DNA of 64,000 nt, from NCBI RefSeq assembly GCF_020400585.1, contig NZ_JAINVF010000002.1, positions 372,001-436,000 of the forward strand, read 5' to 3'. Below, piece by piece: positions 18,121 to 26,588 of this stretch. Below the pieces are notes generated by a model. It saw only the letters and a list, made by a program, of their open reading frames with translations. It had not been told where the DNA came from and did not search any database. The DNA comes from Streptomyces sp. NK08204 (GTDB lineage: Bacteria > Actinomycetota > Actinomycetes > Streptomycetales > Streptomycetaceae). How positions within the stretch are numbered: position 1 is the first letter of the stretch; each line of letters opens with the position of its first letter. Made by a program: the position numbers and the translations under genes.

Positions 18121-18978
18121 TCACGTCTCCCGCAGCAGCCGCTCCCGGCACTCCGCCACGTCGAAGTCCCCCTTCGGGTACTGCGGATCGAGGGCGACCA
18201 GATGCTCCAGCAGCAGGCGGCTGACCGCCCAGTTCCGGTACCACTTGCGGTCCGCCGGGACCAGGTACCAGGGTGCCTCGGGCGTCGCGCAACGCTCCAG
18301 GGCGATCTCGTACGCCTCCTGGTAGGCGGGCCACAGTGCACGGTCGTCGATGTCGCCGGGGCTGAACTTCCAGCGCTTGTCAGGGCGGTCGAGGCGGCGC
18401 AGCAGGCGCCGCCGCTGCTCCTCGTAGGAGAGGTGCAGGAAGCACTTGACCAGGGTGACCCCGTCCTCGGCGAGAGACCGCTCGAAGTCGTTGATCAGGC
18501 CGTAGCGGCTGCCGATCACGGCGGGCGGGGCGAGGTGGCGGACGCGGGCGGCGAGGACGTCCTCGTAGTGGGAGCGGTCGAAGATGCCGATCTCACCGGG
18601 CTCGGGCAGCGCGCGCCGCACGCGCCAGAGGAAGTCGTGCCGCCGCTCCTCCTCGGTGGGGGCCTTGAAGGCCCTGACCCGGCAGCCGGTGGGGTTGAGG
18701 TACCCGATGACGTTCTTGACCGTGCCGCCCTTGCCGCTGGTGTCCAGGCCCTGCAGCACCAGCAGCACACGGCGCCGGTCGCCCGCGGTGCCCGCCGCCC
18801 ACAGGCGCTCCTGCAGACCGGCGAGCCGCTTGCCCAGGTCGGCGGTGGCCGCGAGGCCGGCCTTCTTGCTGCCCGGGGCGCCGGGGGTGGCTCGCGCGTC
18901 ATAGGTGGTCAGGTCAATGCCCTCGCCGAGCGGGAGGCGCAGGGCCTCCCGGAGATACCCTTCGGTCTCCCTCCTCAC
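18121..18978 (-). CDS. ppk2: Polyphosphate kinase 2 family protein
   Basis: 285 aa PPK2 kinase, which transfers phosphate between polyphosphate and nucleotides (usually polyP plus NDP or NMP). Walker A GLDTSGKGGTV is at 77-87, the Walker B-like FDRSHYEDVL near 150, the lid region with LRRLDRPDKRWKFSPGDIDD near 210, and APWYLVPADRKWYRNWAVSR is the conserved C-terminal block. The GTG start at 18978 overlaps the PEBP stop as GTGA, so translation is coupled. Last gene of the carbonic anhydrase-SulP-slipin-PEBP-PPK2 operon. The class (I, II or III) is not assigned. Confidence 0.92.
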   Translation of the reverse strand: MRRETEGYLREALRLPLGEGIDLTTYDARATPGAPGSKKAGLAATADLGKRLAGLQERLWAAGTAGDRRRVLLVLQGLDTSGKGGTVKNVIGYLNPTGCRVRAFKAPTEEERRHDFLWRVRRALPEPGEIGIFDRSHYEDVLAARVRHLAPPAVIGSRYGLINDFERSLAEDGVTLVKCFLHLSYEEQRRRLLRRLDRPDKRWKFSPGDIDDRALWPAYQEAYEIALERCATPEAPWYLVPADRKWYRNWAVSRLLLEHLVALDPQYPKGDFDVAECRERLLRET

Positions 18979-19598
18979 GGATGCCCCTTCCCTCCGGATC
19001 CGCTCTGGCGTTCGTAGCGCCCGGTCAGGGCTCCGGTCGCCAGGGTGTGACCGGTCAGGGACCGCAGGAGGCCGGTGGCGGTGGTGTCCGGGGGCAGCGA
19101 CGGGCGGCGGTCGGTGGCGTACACCGTCAGGACGTAGCGGTGCGGGTGGTCGCCGCGGGGCGGGCAGGGGCCGCCGTAGCCCGTTCTGCCGAAGTCGTTG
19201 CGGCCATCCACCGCGCCCTCGGGGTGCTCTGCGGCGGCCAGGTGCGTGGTGTGCGGGCCGATGTCCCAGGCCAGCCAGTGCGTGAACGTGCCGTGCGGGG
19301 CGTCCGGGTCCTGCAGCAGCAGGGCCAGGGACGCGGTGCCCGTGGGCACGCCGGAGAGGTCGAGCGGGGGAGAGACGTCCGCGCCGTCGCACGTGTAGCG
19401 GCCCGGGATCGCGCCGCCGTCGGCGTAGGCGGGGCTCGTCACCGTGATCCGCTGGGTGGCGCTACGGGCGGGGGCGGACGCCGAACCGCCGTCCCCGCCC
19501 GTACCGCACCCGCAGACCGCGGCCAGGGCGACCGCGAGCACCGCCGCCGTGCCGCTGCGCGGGGGCCGCCCGTCAGCCCTGCCCCGGGAGCCACTCAC
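18975..19598 (-). CDS. YbhB/YbcL-type PEBP protein, exported
   Basis: 207 aa phosphatidylethanolamine-binding-protein fold. An N-terminal signal peptide with a C-G-C end (AAVCGCG) suggests a lipoprotein. Conserved PEBP motifs are DPDAPHGTFTHWLAWDI and GYGGPCPPRGDHPHRYVL. Bacterial members are called Raf kinase inhibitor-like by homology; the ligand is unknown. The GTG start at 19598 overlaps the slipin 3' end by 26 bp, and the stop overlaps the ppk2 start. Confidence 0.9.
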   Translation of the reverse strand: MSGSRGRADGRPPRSGTAAVLAVALAAVCGCGTGGDGGSASAPARSATQRITVTSPAYADGGAIPGRYTCDGADVSPPLDLSGVPTGTASLALLLQDPDAPHGTFTHWLAWDIGPHTTHLAAAEHPEGAVDGRNDFGRTGYGGPCPPRGDHPHRYVLTVYATDRRPSLPPDTTATGLLRSLTGHTLATGALTGRYERQSGSGGKGHP

Positions 19599-20547
19599 GC
19601 TCGACGTCCGGCGCGGGCTGTTCGGAGCCTTCCGGTACGTCCGGGAAGGCCTGCGGCCCAGGATCTTCCGGTACGTCCGGGAAGGCCTGCGGCCCAGGAT
19701 CTTCCGGTACGGCCTGACGGTGCCCCTCCGTCACGGCCTTCTGCCGGGCGTCCGGTGCGGGCTGCTGGTGGCCGTCGGGTGCCGGCTGCCGGTTGCCCCT
19801 CTCCAGGAAGTGCAGCAGCTCCACCGGGATGGGCAGGACCAGGGTGGAGTTCTTCTCGGCCGACACCGCCATCACTGTCTGCAGCAGCCGCAGCTGGAGC
19901 GCGGCCGGTGTGTCGGACATCTGCTGGGCGGCCTCGGCGAGCTTCTTGGAAGCCTGCAGTTCGGCGTCCGCGTTGATGATCCGCGCCCGGCGCTCCCGGT
20001 CGGCCTCGGCCTGGCGGGCCATGGACCGCTTCATCGTGTCCGGCAGGGACACGTCCTTGATCTCCACCCGGTCGACCTGGATGCCCCAGCCCACCGCCGG
20101 GCTGTCGATCATCAGCTCCAGGCCCTGGTTGAGCTTCTCGCGGTTGGAGAGCAGATCGTCCAGATCGCTCTTGCCGATGATCGACCGCAGCGACGTCTGC
20201 GCCATCTGCGAGACCGCGAACTTGTAGTCCTCGACCGTCACCAGCGCGCTCGCCGCGTCGACCACCCTGAAGTAGACGACCGCGTCCACGCGCACGGTGA
20301 CGTTGTCGCGGGTGATGCCCTCCTGGGCGGGGATCGGCATCGTCACGATCTGCATGTTGACCTTGTGCAGCCGGTCCACGAACGGGACGATCAGCGTCAG
20401 ACCGGGCGCACGTACGTCACCCGCGACCCGGCCGAGGCGGAACAGCACGCCCCGTTCGTACTGCTTGACGACCCGCGCCGCCATCGCCAGGTACACCATG
20501 CCGACGGCCCCTGCCCCCGCGATGGCGCCCAGCAGCTCCTGGAGCAT
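19573..20547 (-). CDS. Slipin/SPFH-domain membrane protein with repeat tail
   Basis: 324 aa stomatin-like protein. One N-terminal membrane helix is followed by the SPFH domain (YERGVLFRLGRVAGDVRAPG to about 180) and a coiled-coil arm (ARQAEADRERRARIINADAE to LAEAAQQMS). Such proteins oligomerise and organise membrane microdomains. The C-terminal 75 residues are a low-complexity Pro/Gln/Glu tail with two exact copies of EDPGPQAFPDVP. ATG 20547 has GAGGAGG 5-6 nt upstream. It lies 10 bp after SulP and overlaps the PEBP gene. Confidence 0.92.
   Translation of the reverse strand: MLQELLGAIAGAGAVGMVYLAMAARVVKQYERGVLFRLGRVAGDVRAPGLTLIVPFVDRLHKVNMQIVTMPIPAQEGITRDNVTVRVDAVVYFRVVDAASALVTVEDYKFAVSQMAQTSLRSIIGKSDLDDLLSNREKLNQGLELMIDSPAVGWGIQVDRVEIKDVSLPDTMKRSMARQAEADRERRARIINADAELQASKKLAEAAQQMSDTPAALQLRLLQTVMAVSAEKNSTLVLPIPVELLHFLERGNRQPAPDGHQQPAPDARQKAVTEGHRQAVPEDPGPQAFPDVPEDPGPQAFPDVPEGSEQPAPDVEREWLPGQG
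19629..19712. repeat. 36-bp in-frame tandem duplication in the slipin tail
   Basis: Two exact 36-bp units (19629-19664, 19665-19700) and a 12-bp partial third. Each full unit encodes 12 residues, so copy changes keep the frame. Confidence 0.9.
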
Positions 20548-20557
20548 GATGACCTCC

Positions 20558-22108
20558 TCACCGAGAGGTCTGCTTTTTGTCCGTTGTTGTCACGATAGTT
20601 CCGGCCCGGGGTAGAGGCCATGCGGGCCCGGACGTATCCAGCTCGTGCCGGTCCGCCCAGTTCTGCAGTGCCGTGCGGCACGCGTGGTCCAGGTGGTGCA
20701 GGCCGGACAGGTCGAGGCGGACCGGACGGTCTCGGGGCAGGGACTCCAGACTGTCGAGGATCTTCGGCAGTCGCAGGAAGGTGGCGTTGCCGGACAGGTA
20801 CACCTCGATCGGCCCCGCGCCCTTGTCGATGATCTCGAGGCGCAGGTGCGAGGCCTCCCAGGCGGTCTTGACCACCGCGAGCGCCAGCCCGATCAGCACA
20901 CCCTCGAACATGCTGACGGCCACGATCGACACGGCCGTGACCGTCAGCACCAGCGCCTCGCCCCGGTGCTCGCGCCACAGCACGGCCAGTGCCCGGACGG
21001 GGACCAGCTTGGCGCCGGAGTGGATCAGGATGCCCGCGAGCGCCGGGAGCGGGATGTAGCCGAGCGCGTCCGGCAGCAGCGCGGCGAACAGCAGCAGCCA
21101 GAGGCCGTGCAGCACCCGGGACGCCTTCGTACGGGCGCCCGCCTGGACATTGGCGGCGCTGCGCACGATCACCGCGGTCATCGGCAGTGCGCCGAGCAGC
21201 CCGCACACCGTGTTGCCCACGCCCTGTGCGACCAGTTCCCTGTCGTACTCGGTGCGTGGACCGGAGTGCAGCCGGTCCACGGCCGCCGCGCTGAACAGCG
21301 ACTCGGCGGACGCGATCAGCGTGAACGCGGCGATCGTGCCGAGCACCCCGGGCCCGGCCGACTCGGTGAACGCGCTCAGTGGTGGCGGCTGGACCGCGTC
21401 CAGCAGCCCCCGCACCTCGACGGTGGCCACCGGCAGGTCCGAGGTCGCTACGACCAGCGTGGCGAGGCCGACCGCGGCGAGCGGACCGGGTACGGTCCGC
21501 AGCTTCGCCGGGGCGTGCTTCCACAGCATCAGGACCGCGACCGTGCCCGCGCAGAGCGTGAGCGAGGCGAGCCCGGTCCCGTCACCGAGGGCGTCGAGCA
21601 ACCCGCGGGGCAGACCGGTCACCTTGTCCAGGCCCGAGCGGGGAGCCTTGGCTGCCATGGCCGGATACAGCTGTCCGGCTATCAGCACCAGACCGATGCC
21701 TGCCAGCATGCCCTCGACCACCGAGACCGAGATGGCCCGGAAGTACCGGCCCAGTCTCAGGGCGCCCATGAGGATCTGGAGCACACCGGTGGCGAGCACG
21801 ATCACGCCGAGCACCGGCAGGCCGAACTCCTGAACCGCCTCGAACACGAGCACGGTCAGCCCGGCCGCAGGCCCCGACACCTGCAGGCTGCTGCCGCGCA
21901 ACAGCCCCGTGACGACACCGCCCACGATGCCGGTGACCAGTCCCAGCTCCGCCGGGACACCGGAGGCGACGGCCACGCCCACGCACAGCGGCAGCGCGAC
22001 CAGGAAGACCACGAGGGAGGCCGCGAAGTCCTGCCGCAGATGAGGAAAGCGGGACGTACGGAATAAACGGGACATACGGGTGCTGGGATTGGGCATCGGC
22101 GCGCTCAC
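20558..22108 (-). CDS. SulP family anion transporter with STAS domain
   Basis: 516 aa. An N-terminal transporter domain of about 10-14 hydrophobic helices (FAASLVVFLVALPLCVGVAV onwards) is followed by a cytoplasmic STAS domain from about 410 (GPIEVYLSGNATFLRLPKIL, LDLSGLHHLDHACRTAL). SulP proteins carry sulfate, bicarbonate or other anions. The carbonic anhydrase directly upstream, sharing a GTGA overlap, makes bicarbonate the favoured substrate, as in known SulP-carbonic anhydrase fusions. Start GTG 22108 (VSAPMPNPST). Confidence 0.92.
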   Translation of the reverse strand: MSAPMPNPSTRMSRLFRTSRFPHLRQDFAASLVVFLVALPLCVGVAVASGVPAELGLVTGIVGGVVTGLLRGSSLQVSGPAAGLTVLVFEAVQEFGLPVLGVIVLATGVLQILMGALRLGRYFRAISVSVVEGMLAGIGLVLIAGQLYPAMAAKAPRSGLDKVTGLPRGLLDALGDGTGLASLTLCAGTVAVLMLWKHAPAKLRTVPGPLAAVGLATLVVATSDLPVATVEVRGLLDAVQPPPLSAFTESAGPGVLGTIAAFTLIASAESLFSAAAVDRLHSGPRTEYDRELVAQGVGNTVCGLLGALPMTAVIVRSAANVQAGARTKASRVLHGLWLLLFAALLPDALGYIPLPALAGILIHSGAKLVPVRALAVLWREHRGEALVLTVTAVSIVAVSMFEGVLIGLALAVVKTAWEASHLRLEIIDKGAGPIEVYLSGNATFLRLPKILDSLESLPRDRPVRLDLSGLHHLDHACRTALQNWADRHELDTSGPAWPLPRAGTIVTTTDKKQTSR

Positions 22109-22683
22109 AGTGCCTCGAAGGTGTCGGTCTGCGGGCGGTGCGCCCGTACGGCGCCGGTGTGCACCTCGTAGTACCAGGCGTGCAAGGTCAGCCGGCCCGC
22201 GGTCAGCCCGCGCTCGACACACGGGTACGAGCGAAGCCGCAGCAACTGCGTCAGGACGTGGCTGCGCACGCCCTCGGCGACCTCCGGGTCCTCGGCCGCA
22301 CCGGCCGGGCGCGGGGTGGCCTGGGCCAGCCAGTCGCGCACGGCGGGCACGGCGGTCAGATCGTCGCCGCGCACCAGCGCGCCGACCGCGCCGCAGTGGG
22401 AGTGCCCGCAGACGACGACGTCCCGGACACCGAGCACCTCCACGGCGTACTCGATGGTGGCGGCCTCGCTCGTGGGGTGCTGCGAGACGTACGGCGGGAC
22501 GATGTTGCCCGCGGTGCGCAGCTCGAACAGCTGGCCGGGGCGGGCGCCGGTGATCAGGGCCGGGACGACCCGGGAATCGGAGCAGGTGATGAACAGCACC
22601 TGCGGAGACTGGCCTTCGGCGAGCTCGGCGAACTCCTCAGGGCGTTGTCCGAAGGTACGGGCGTTGTCGATGAGGGGCTGCAT
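22105..22683 (-). CDS. Beta-class carbonic anhydrase
   Basis: 192 aa enzyme interconverting CO2 and bicarbonate. Zinc ligands are Cys34 (ITCSDSR, with the Asp36/Arg38 dyad), His94 and Cys97 (CGHSHCGAVGAL). ATG 22683 has a strong AGGAGG ribosome site. First gene of the operon; its stop overlaps the SulP start, implying coupled synthesis of enzyme and transporter. Confidence 0.95.
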   Translation of the reverse strand: MQPLIDNARTFGQRPEEFAELAEGQSPQVLFITCSDSRVVPALITGARPGQLFELRTAGNIVPPYVSQHPTSEAATIEYAVEVLGVRDVVVCGHSHCGAVGALVRGDDLTAVPAVRDWLAQATPRPAGAAEDPEVAEGVRSHVLTQLLRLRSYPCVERGLTAGRLTLHAWYYEVHTGAVRAHRPQTDTFEAL

Positions 22684-22768
22684 GGTATGTGGGTTCCTCC
22701 TGGCGCGCCTTCCCGGCGCGTCGGGCCTGCACGACGTTCGTGGGGGACCGTGGGGGAGAGCTTGACCC

Positions 22769-23164
22769 TCAGCAGCGGAAGACCTGAAGCGCTGCCGGGG
22801 AGTGGGTTCTGGAGGATCTCGTGGCGCCGTGACCGGGGCCGCCGGACCCGGCCGGCGGATGCGGACCGGCCGGCGGCCGGGCGGACGACGGGCGCTCCTG
22901 TGCCCAGCCGGAACCGGAACCGCGCTGCCGGTCACGGGTGTGCCGGGTACCCACGGGCTCGACCGGGTGGGACGGGGCGCGGAAGGCGTCCGCCGTGTCC
23001 CGCAGCGGCTTCGTCGGGGGCGTTGTCACGGGCCCGCCCTTGGCCCTCGCATGACTGAGCGTGTGTGCGGATGTGAAGGATCCCGTGGGTGCGAAGAACC
23101 CGAGGGTGAGCAGGGTGGCCGCGAGCAGGGTGAGGACGGTACGGGCCGTCGTGCCTCGGAACAT
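22769..23164 (-). CDS. Small predicted secreted protein, unknown
   Basis: 131 aa. A good signal peptide (TVLTLLAATLLTLGFFAPTG, cleavage likely near SFTSAHT) is followed by a disordered Pro/Ser/Gly/His-rich mature part with no known domain. ATG 23164 has AAGGGGGG 4 nt upstream, which is the main support that it is real. It precedes the carbonic anhydrase gene in the same direction. Confidence 0.55.
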   Translation of the reverse strand: MFRGTTARTVLTLLAATLLTLGFFAPTGSFTSAHTLSHARAKGGPVTTPPTKPLRDTADAFRAPSHPVEPVGTRHTRDRQRGSGSGWAQERPSSARPPAGPHPPAGSGGPGHGATRSSRTHSPAALQVFRC

Positions 23165-23331
23165 GCGCCCCCCTTCGGGAAGTCCACGCTTCTCGTCCGC
23201 GCCAAGCGTTGGTCAATGGATGGTCAAGAAACACATTAACCCCGCAAAGTCATTTGCGGGGTCAATCACACGTCATGTGCGTGAAAGAGCGTGGAAAGTG
23301 CGGGTGGGCGGCGTGAATCCGCTCCTTGACG

Positions 23332-23366
23332 GTGGCCGGGTGGCCGGGTGGCCGGGTGGCCGGGTG
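23332..23366. repeat. 9-bp tandem repeat at the zapE 3' end
   Basis: About four copies of GTGGCCGGG run right up to the zapE stop codon (23368). They lie just outside the coding sequence. Confidence 0.8.
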
Positions 23367-23367
23367 G

Positions 23368-24486
23368 CTAGGAGCGGACGAGCCCCTTCGCGTCCCGGGC
23401 CAGGGCGGTGAGCCGGGATATCGCGCGGAAGTACTTCTTGCGGTATCCGCCGTTCAGCATCTCCTCGCTGAACAGCTGGTCGAACGGCAGCCCGGAGGCC
23501 AGCACCGGGACCTCGCGGTCGTACAGCCGGTCCGCCAGCACCACCAGCCGCAGCGCCGTCGACTGGTCCGGGACCGGGCGCACGTCGGTCAGGCACACCG
23601 CCGTCAGCCCGTCGGTCAGGGCGCCGTACCGGCTGGGGTGCACCCGGGCCAGATGCTCCAGCAGGTGCGGGAAGTCGTCCAGCGAGGCGCCCGCGGTGGC
23701 GTACGCCGCCTTCGCCACCTGCTCGTCGGAGTACGGCGCCGGTGCCTCGGGCAGGCCGCGGTGACGGTAGTCCTCGCCGTCGATGCGCAGGGTGCGGAAG
23801 TGGGCGGACAGGCCCTGGATCTCGCGCAGGAAGTCGGCGGCGGCGAACCGGCCCTCGCCGAGCTTGCCGGGCAGCGTGTTGGAGGTGGCGGCGAGCGCCA
23901 CACCCGCCTCGACCAGCTTGCCCAGCAGCGTGGAGACGAGGACGGTGTCGCCCGGGTCGTCCAGCTCGAACTCGTCGATGCACAGCAGGCGGTGGCCGCT
24001 CAGCGTCTGCACGGTCTGCTGGAAGCCGAGCGCGCCGACCAGGTTGGTCAGCTCCACGAAGGTGCCGAACGCCTTGAGCGCGGGCTCGGCCGGGGTGGCG
24101 TGCCAGAGGGAGGCGAGGAGGTGGGTCTTGCCGACGCCGTAGCCGCCGTCGAGGTAGACGCCGCGCGGGCCGGCCGGTGACTTGGCGGCCTTCGCCCTGC
24201 CGAAGCCGAACAGGCCCTTCCTGCCGGGCTTGCCGGCACCGGAGGCGTGCGCGCCGCCGAGCCCGGAGGCGAAACCCTCCAGCGTCCCGACGGCCTCGGT
24301 CTGGCTGGGCTGGTTCGGGTCCGGGATGTAGGTGGCGAAGCGCACCGAGTCGAAGCGCGGCGGCGGCACCATCTCGGCGACCAGACGATCCGCGGGGACG
24401 TACGGCTCACGGGCGCACAGGGACAGCGGGCCCGCTTCGATCGCAGGACTGGAACCGGGGGCGGAGGTGGAGGACGACACGGTCAT
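23368..24486 (-). CDS. zapE: AFG1/ZapE-like ATPase
   Basis: 372-aa P-loop ATPase, named for its role in E. coli Z-ring stability and for mitochondrial AFG1. Walker A is DGGYGVGKTHLLAS and Walker B LLCIDEFELDD, with the sensor region ALAATSNTLP downstream and the conserved C-terminal FDQLFSEEMLNGGYRKKY. An Ala/Gly/Lys-rich insertion (HASGAGKPGRKGLFGFGRAK) precedes the Walker A, common in actinobacteria. Start taken at ATG 24486 (MTVSSSTSAP). Divergent from the reductase gene with only 31 bp between starts, so the promoters overlap. Confidence 0.9.
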   Translation of the reverse strand: MTVSSSTSAPGSSPAIEAGPLSLCAREPYVPADRLVAEMVPPPRFDSVRFATYIPDPNQPSQTEAVGTLEGFASGLGGAHASGAGKPGRKGLFGFGRAKAAKSPAGPRGVYLDGGYGVGKTHLLASLWHATPAEPALKAFGTFVELTNLVGALGFQQTVQTLSGHRLLCIDEFELDDPGDTVLVSTLLGKLVEAGVALAATSNTLPGKLGEGRFAAADFLREIQGLSAHFRTLRIDGEDYRHRGLPEAPAPYSDEQVAKAAYATAGASLDDFPHLLEHLARVHPSRYGALTDGLTAVCLTDVRPVPDQSTALRLVVLADRLYDREVPVLASGLPFDQLFSEEMLNGGYRKKYFRAISRLTALARDAKGLVRS

Positions 24487-24517
24487 CCATGCTAAGCGCC
24501 GTGTCAGACTGCACGAC

Positions 24518-25339
24518 ATGCGACGCCTGTTCCCTGTGACCGACGAAACAGCAGCCCAGACCCCGGGCGGGGGTCCCGGCTCCGGCGGGGCTCCCGGTGC
24601 GCTCGTGGACCGTGAGTGGAGCCTCGCCGAACTGGCGGCGGTCTACGCCTACCCGCGGCCCGAGCCGGGCGCCCCGCGGCCGTGGCTGCGGGCCAACATG
24701 GTCTCCACCCTGGACGGCGCCGCCCAGCACGAGGGTCGTTCCCAGCCCATCTCCAGCGCCGCCGACATGCGGATCTTCGGCACGCTGCGGGCGCTCGCGG
24801 ACGTCGTCGTGGCCGGTGCGGAAACGGTACGGCAGGAGGGGTACCGCCCGGCACGCGCACGGGAGGAGTTCGCTGACGTCCGCAAGGCCGCCGGGCAGCA
24901 GCCCGCCCCGGCGATCGCGGTCATCAGCGCGAGCCTGGACCTGGACTACTCCCTCCCGCTGTTCACCTCGGCCCTGGTGCCCACGCTGATTCTCACCGGC
25001 GCCGGGGCGGCCCCGGACCGCGTGGCCGCCGCCGAGCGGGCCGGCGCCCGGGTGGTGATCGCCGGGGACGGTACGGGCGTCGACCCCGCACGCGCGGTAC
25101 GCGCTCTCGCCGACCTCGGTCACACGCGGCTGCTCACCGAGGGCGGGCCGCGGCTGCTCGGCCAGTTCGTGGCCGCCGGGGTGCTGGACGAGCTGTGCCT
25201 GACCGTCTCGCCCATGCTCACGGCAGGGGACGCCCAGCGCATCGCCGGAGGTCCCCCGGTCGCCGTGCCGCGCCGCTTCGAACTCGTGTCCCTCCTGGAA
25301 GAGGACGGATTTCTGTTCAGTCGTTACCGCCGGTCCTGA
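24518..25339 (+). CDS. Pyrimidine reductase family protein (RibD C-terminal fold)
   Basis: 273 aa dihydrofolate-reductase-like domain as in the RibD reductase of riboflavin synthesis. Motifs are MVSTLDGAAQHEGRSQPIS (substrate/NADPH region), VVAGAETVRQEGYRP, and LLTEGGPRLLGQF near the C-terminus. There is no deaminase domain. Stand-alone copies in Streptomyces are not proven riboflavin enzymes. Start ATG 24518. Confidence 0.88.
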   Translation: MRRLFPVTDETAAQTPGGGPGSGGAPGALVDREWSLAELAAVYAYPRPEPGAPRPWLRANMVSTLDGAAQHEGRSQPISSAADMRIFGTLRALADVVVAGAETVRQEGYRPARAREEFADVRKAAGQQPAPAIAVISASLDLDYSLPLFTSALVPTLILTGAGAAPDRVAAAERAGARVVIAGDGTGVDPARAVRALADLGHTRLLTEGGPRLLGQFVAAGVLDELCLTVSPMLTAGDAQRIAGGPPVAVPRRFELVSLLEEDGFLFSRYRRS

Positions 25340-25419
25340 AAACAGCGGAATCCGCCGCTCCTGGGCAGGATGGTTTCCGCAGGGCCTGAGTGGGCCCACG
25401 GAGGAGAAAGAGGCGCCTG

Positions 25420-25890
25420 GTGTTCACAAGCGTTCTGATGATCGAAAAGGCCCTGTCGTCCGTCGACGTGGATTTCGTCACGACCCTGCACGCGGAGGAG
25501 CCGGTCACCTTCCACGTGCTCCTCCAGCCGCGCGGAGACCAGGACCGCCTGCTGCGGGCCATCGACGACATCGCGCTCGGCGAGCTCGACGACGCCGTCC
25601 GCGAGGCCACGGGCCCGGACGGGGAGACGGTGAAGGGGGCCGCCGAGAAGGCGCTGGAGGTCTCCGTGCGGGCGCTGCGGGCCGCCGGGAGCCAGGCGGA
25701 GGGCAGACTCGTCGAGCACCATCCGCTGGACGCGCTGAAGGACCTGGTGGCCGAGGTGGGGGCGGACGAGGTGATCGTGCTGACCGCTCCGCACTATGTG
25801 GAGGAGTTCTTCCACCGGGACTGGGCCTCTCGGGCACGGCACAAGGTGGGGGTGCCGGTGCTGAAGCTCTTCGCGCACGGGGAGGAGTAG
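25420..25890 (+). CDS. Conserved hypothetical protein, USP-like fold
   Basis: 156 aa from GTG 25420, with GAGG-type ribosome site; an upstream GTG lacks one. The C-terminal segment DEVIVLTAPHYVEEFFHRDW followed by SRARHKVGVPVLKLF resembles the last strand-helix-strand of universal stress proteins. No nucleotide-binding glycine motif is obvious. Similar Streptomyces proteins have been labelled indole-3-glycerol phosphate synthase; nothing in this sequence supports that. Confidence 0.75.
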   Translation: MFTSVLMIEKALSSVDVDFVTTLHAEEPVTFHVLLQPRGDQDRLLRAIDDIALGELDDAVREATGPDGETVKGAAEKALEVSVRALRAAGSQAEGRLVEHHPLDALKDLVAEVGADEVIVLTAPHYVEEFFHRDWASRARHKVGVPVLKLFAHGEE

Positions 25891-25936
25891 GCCGTCTCTT
25901 CCGGACCACTCGCACGGGGTGCGATACGTTGCCGCC

Positions 25937-26485
25937 ATGACTGGACTCGGACCCGTCGCCTGGCCCCCTGCCCCGACGAGGACCGAACGGCTCGTGCTCC
26001 GCGAGTCCGAGGCCCGGGACCGTGCGGCGTTCATCGAGCTGTTCGCCTCGCCGGAGGTGGGCACCTACACCGGTGGCCCTCGACCGCGTGACGAGCTCGA
26101 GCGCGCGGTGCCCGAGGTGCCCGGGCGGCGCCCTGGCTGTTTCGTGATCGATCTCGACGGCGAGATGATCGGCATGGTCACACTCGACCGACGCGACGCA
26201 GAGCGTCCGGGGCACGTCCGTCCGGATGCCGGGGAGGCCGAGCTCGGTTACATGTTCCTGCCGGAAGCGTGGGGACGCGGGTACGCCGCCGAGGCGTGCG
26301 CAGCGGCACTCGACTGGTTCGCCGACGTACTCCCCGGCGAGCCGGTGGTGCTGTGCACCCAGACCGCCAACCACCGCGCGATGCGCCTCGCGGCGAAGCT
26401 CGGGTTCACCGAACGGGAGCGGTTCGAGGAGTACGGCGCCGAGCAGTGGTTCGGCGTCTGGTCCTCGGTCACGCCGTCCGGTTGA
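25937..26485 (+). CDS. GNAT family N-acetyltransferase
   Basis: 182 aa, RimJ/RimL-like. Begins TERLVLRESEARD, with the acetyl-CoA motif A region LGYMFLPEAWGRGYAAEAC (core GRGYA) and C-terminal NHRAMRLAAKLGFTERERF typical of the family. Substrate unknown. I start at ATG 25937; the GTG at 25919 would add six residues (VRYVAA). Confidence 0.9.
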   Translation: MTGLGPVAWPPAPTRTERLVLRESEARDRAAFIELFASPEVGTYTGGPRPRDELERAVPEVPGRRPGCFVIDLDGEMIGMVTLDRRDAERPGHVRPDAGEAELGYMFLPEAWGRGYAAEACAAALDWFADVLPGEPVVLCTQTANHRAMRLAAKLGFTERERFEEYGAEQWFGVWSSVTPSG

Positions 26486-26588
26486 GCCGGCCGTCGCGCC
26501 GTTCCCCGCGCCCCTTGCGAAGCGTCCCGTGTTCCAGCGCATAGGCTAGGCATGCTCAGCTCGCACCGTCATCCTGGGAGAAGAACGC

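Noticed and set aside
25420..25890. Indole-3-glycerol phosphate synthase label
   Set aside because: There is no TrpC motif and the protein is too short; only a USP-like C-terminal pattern is visible.
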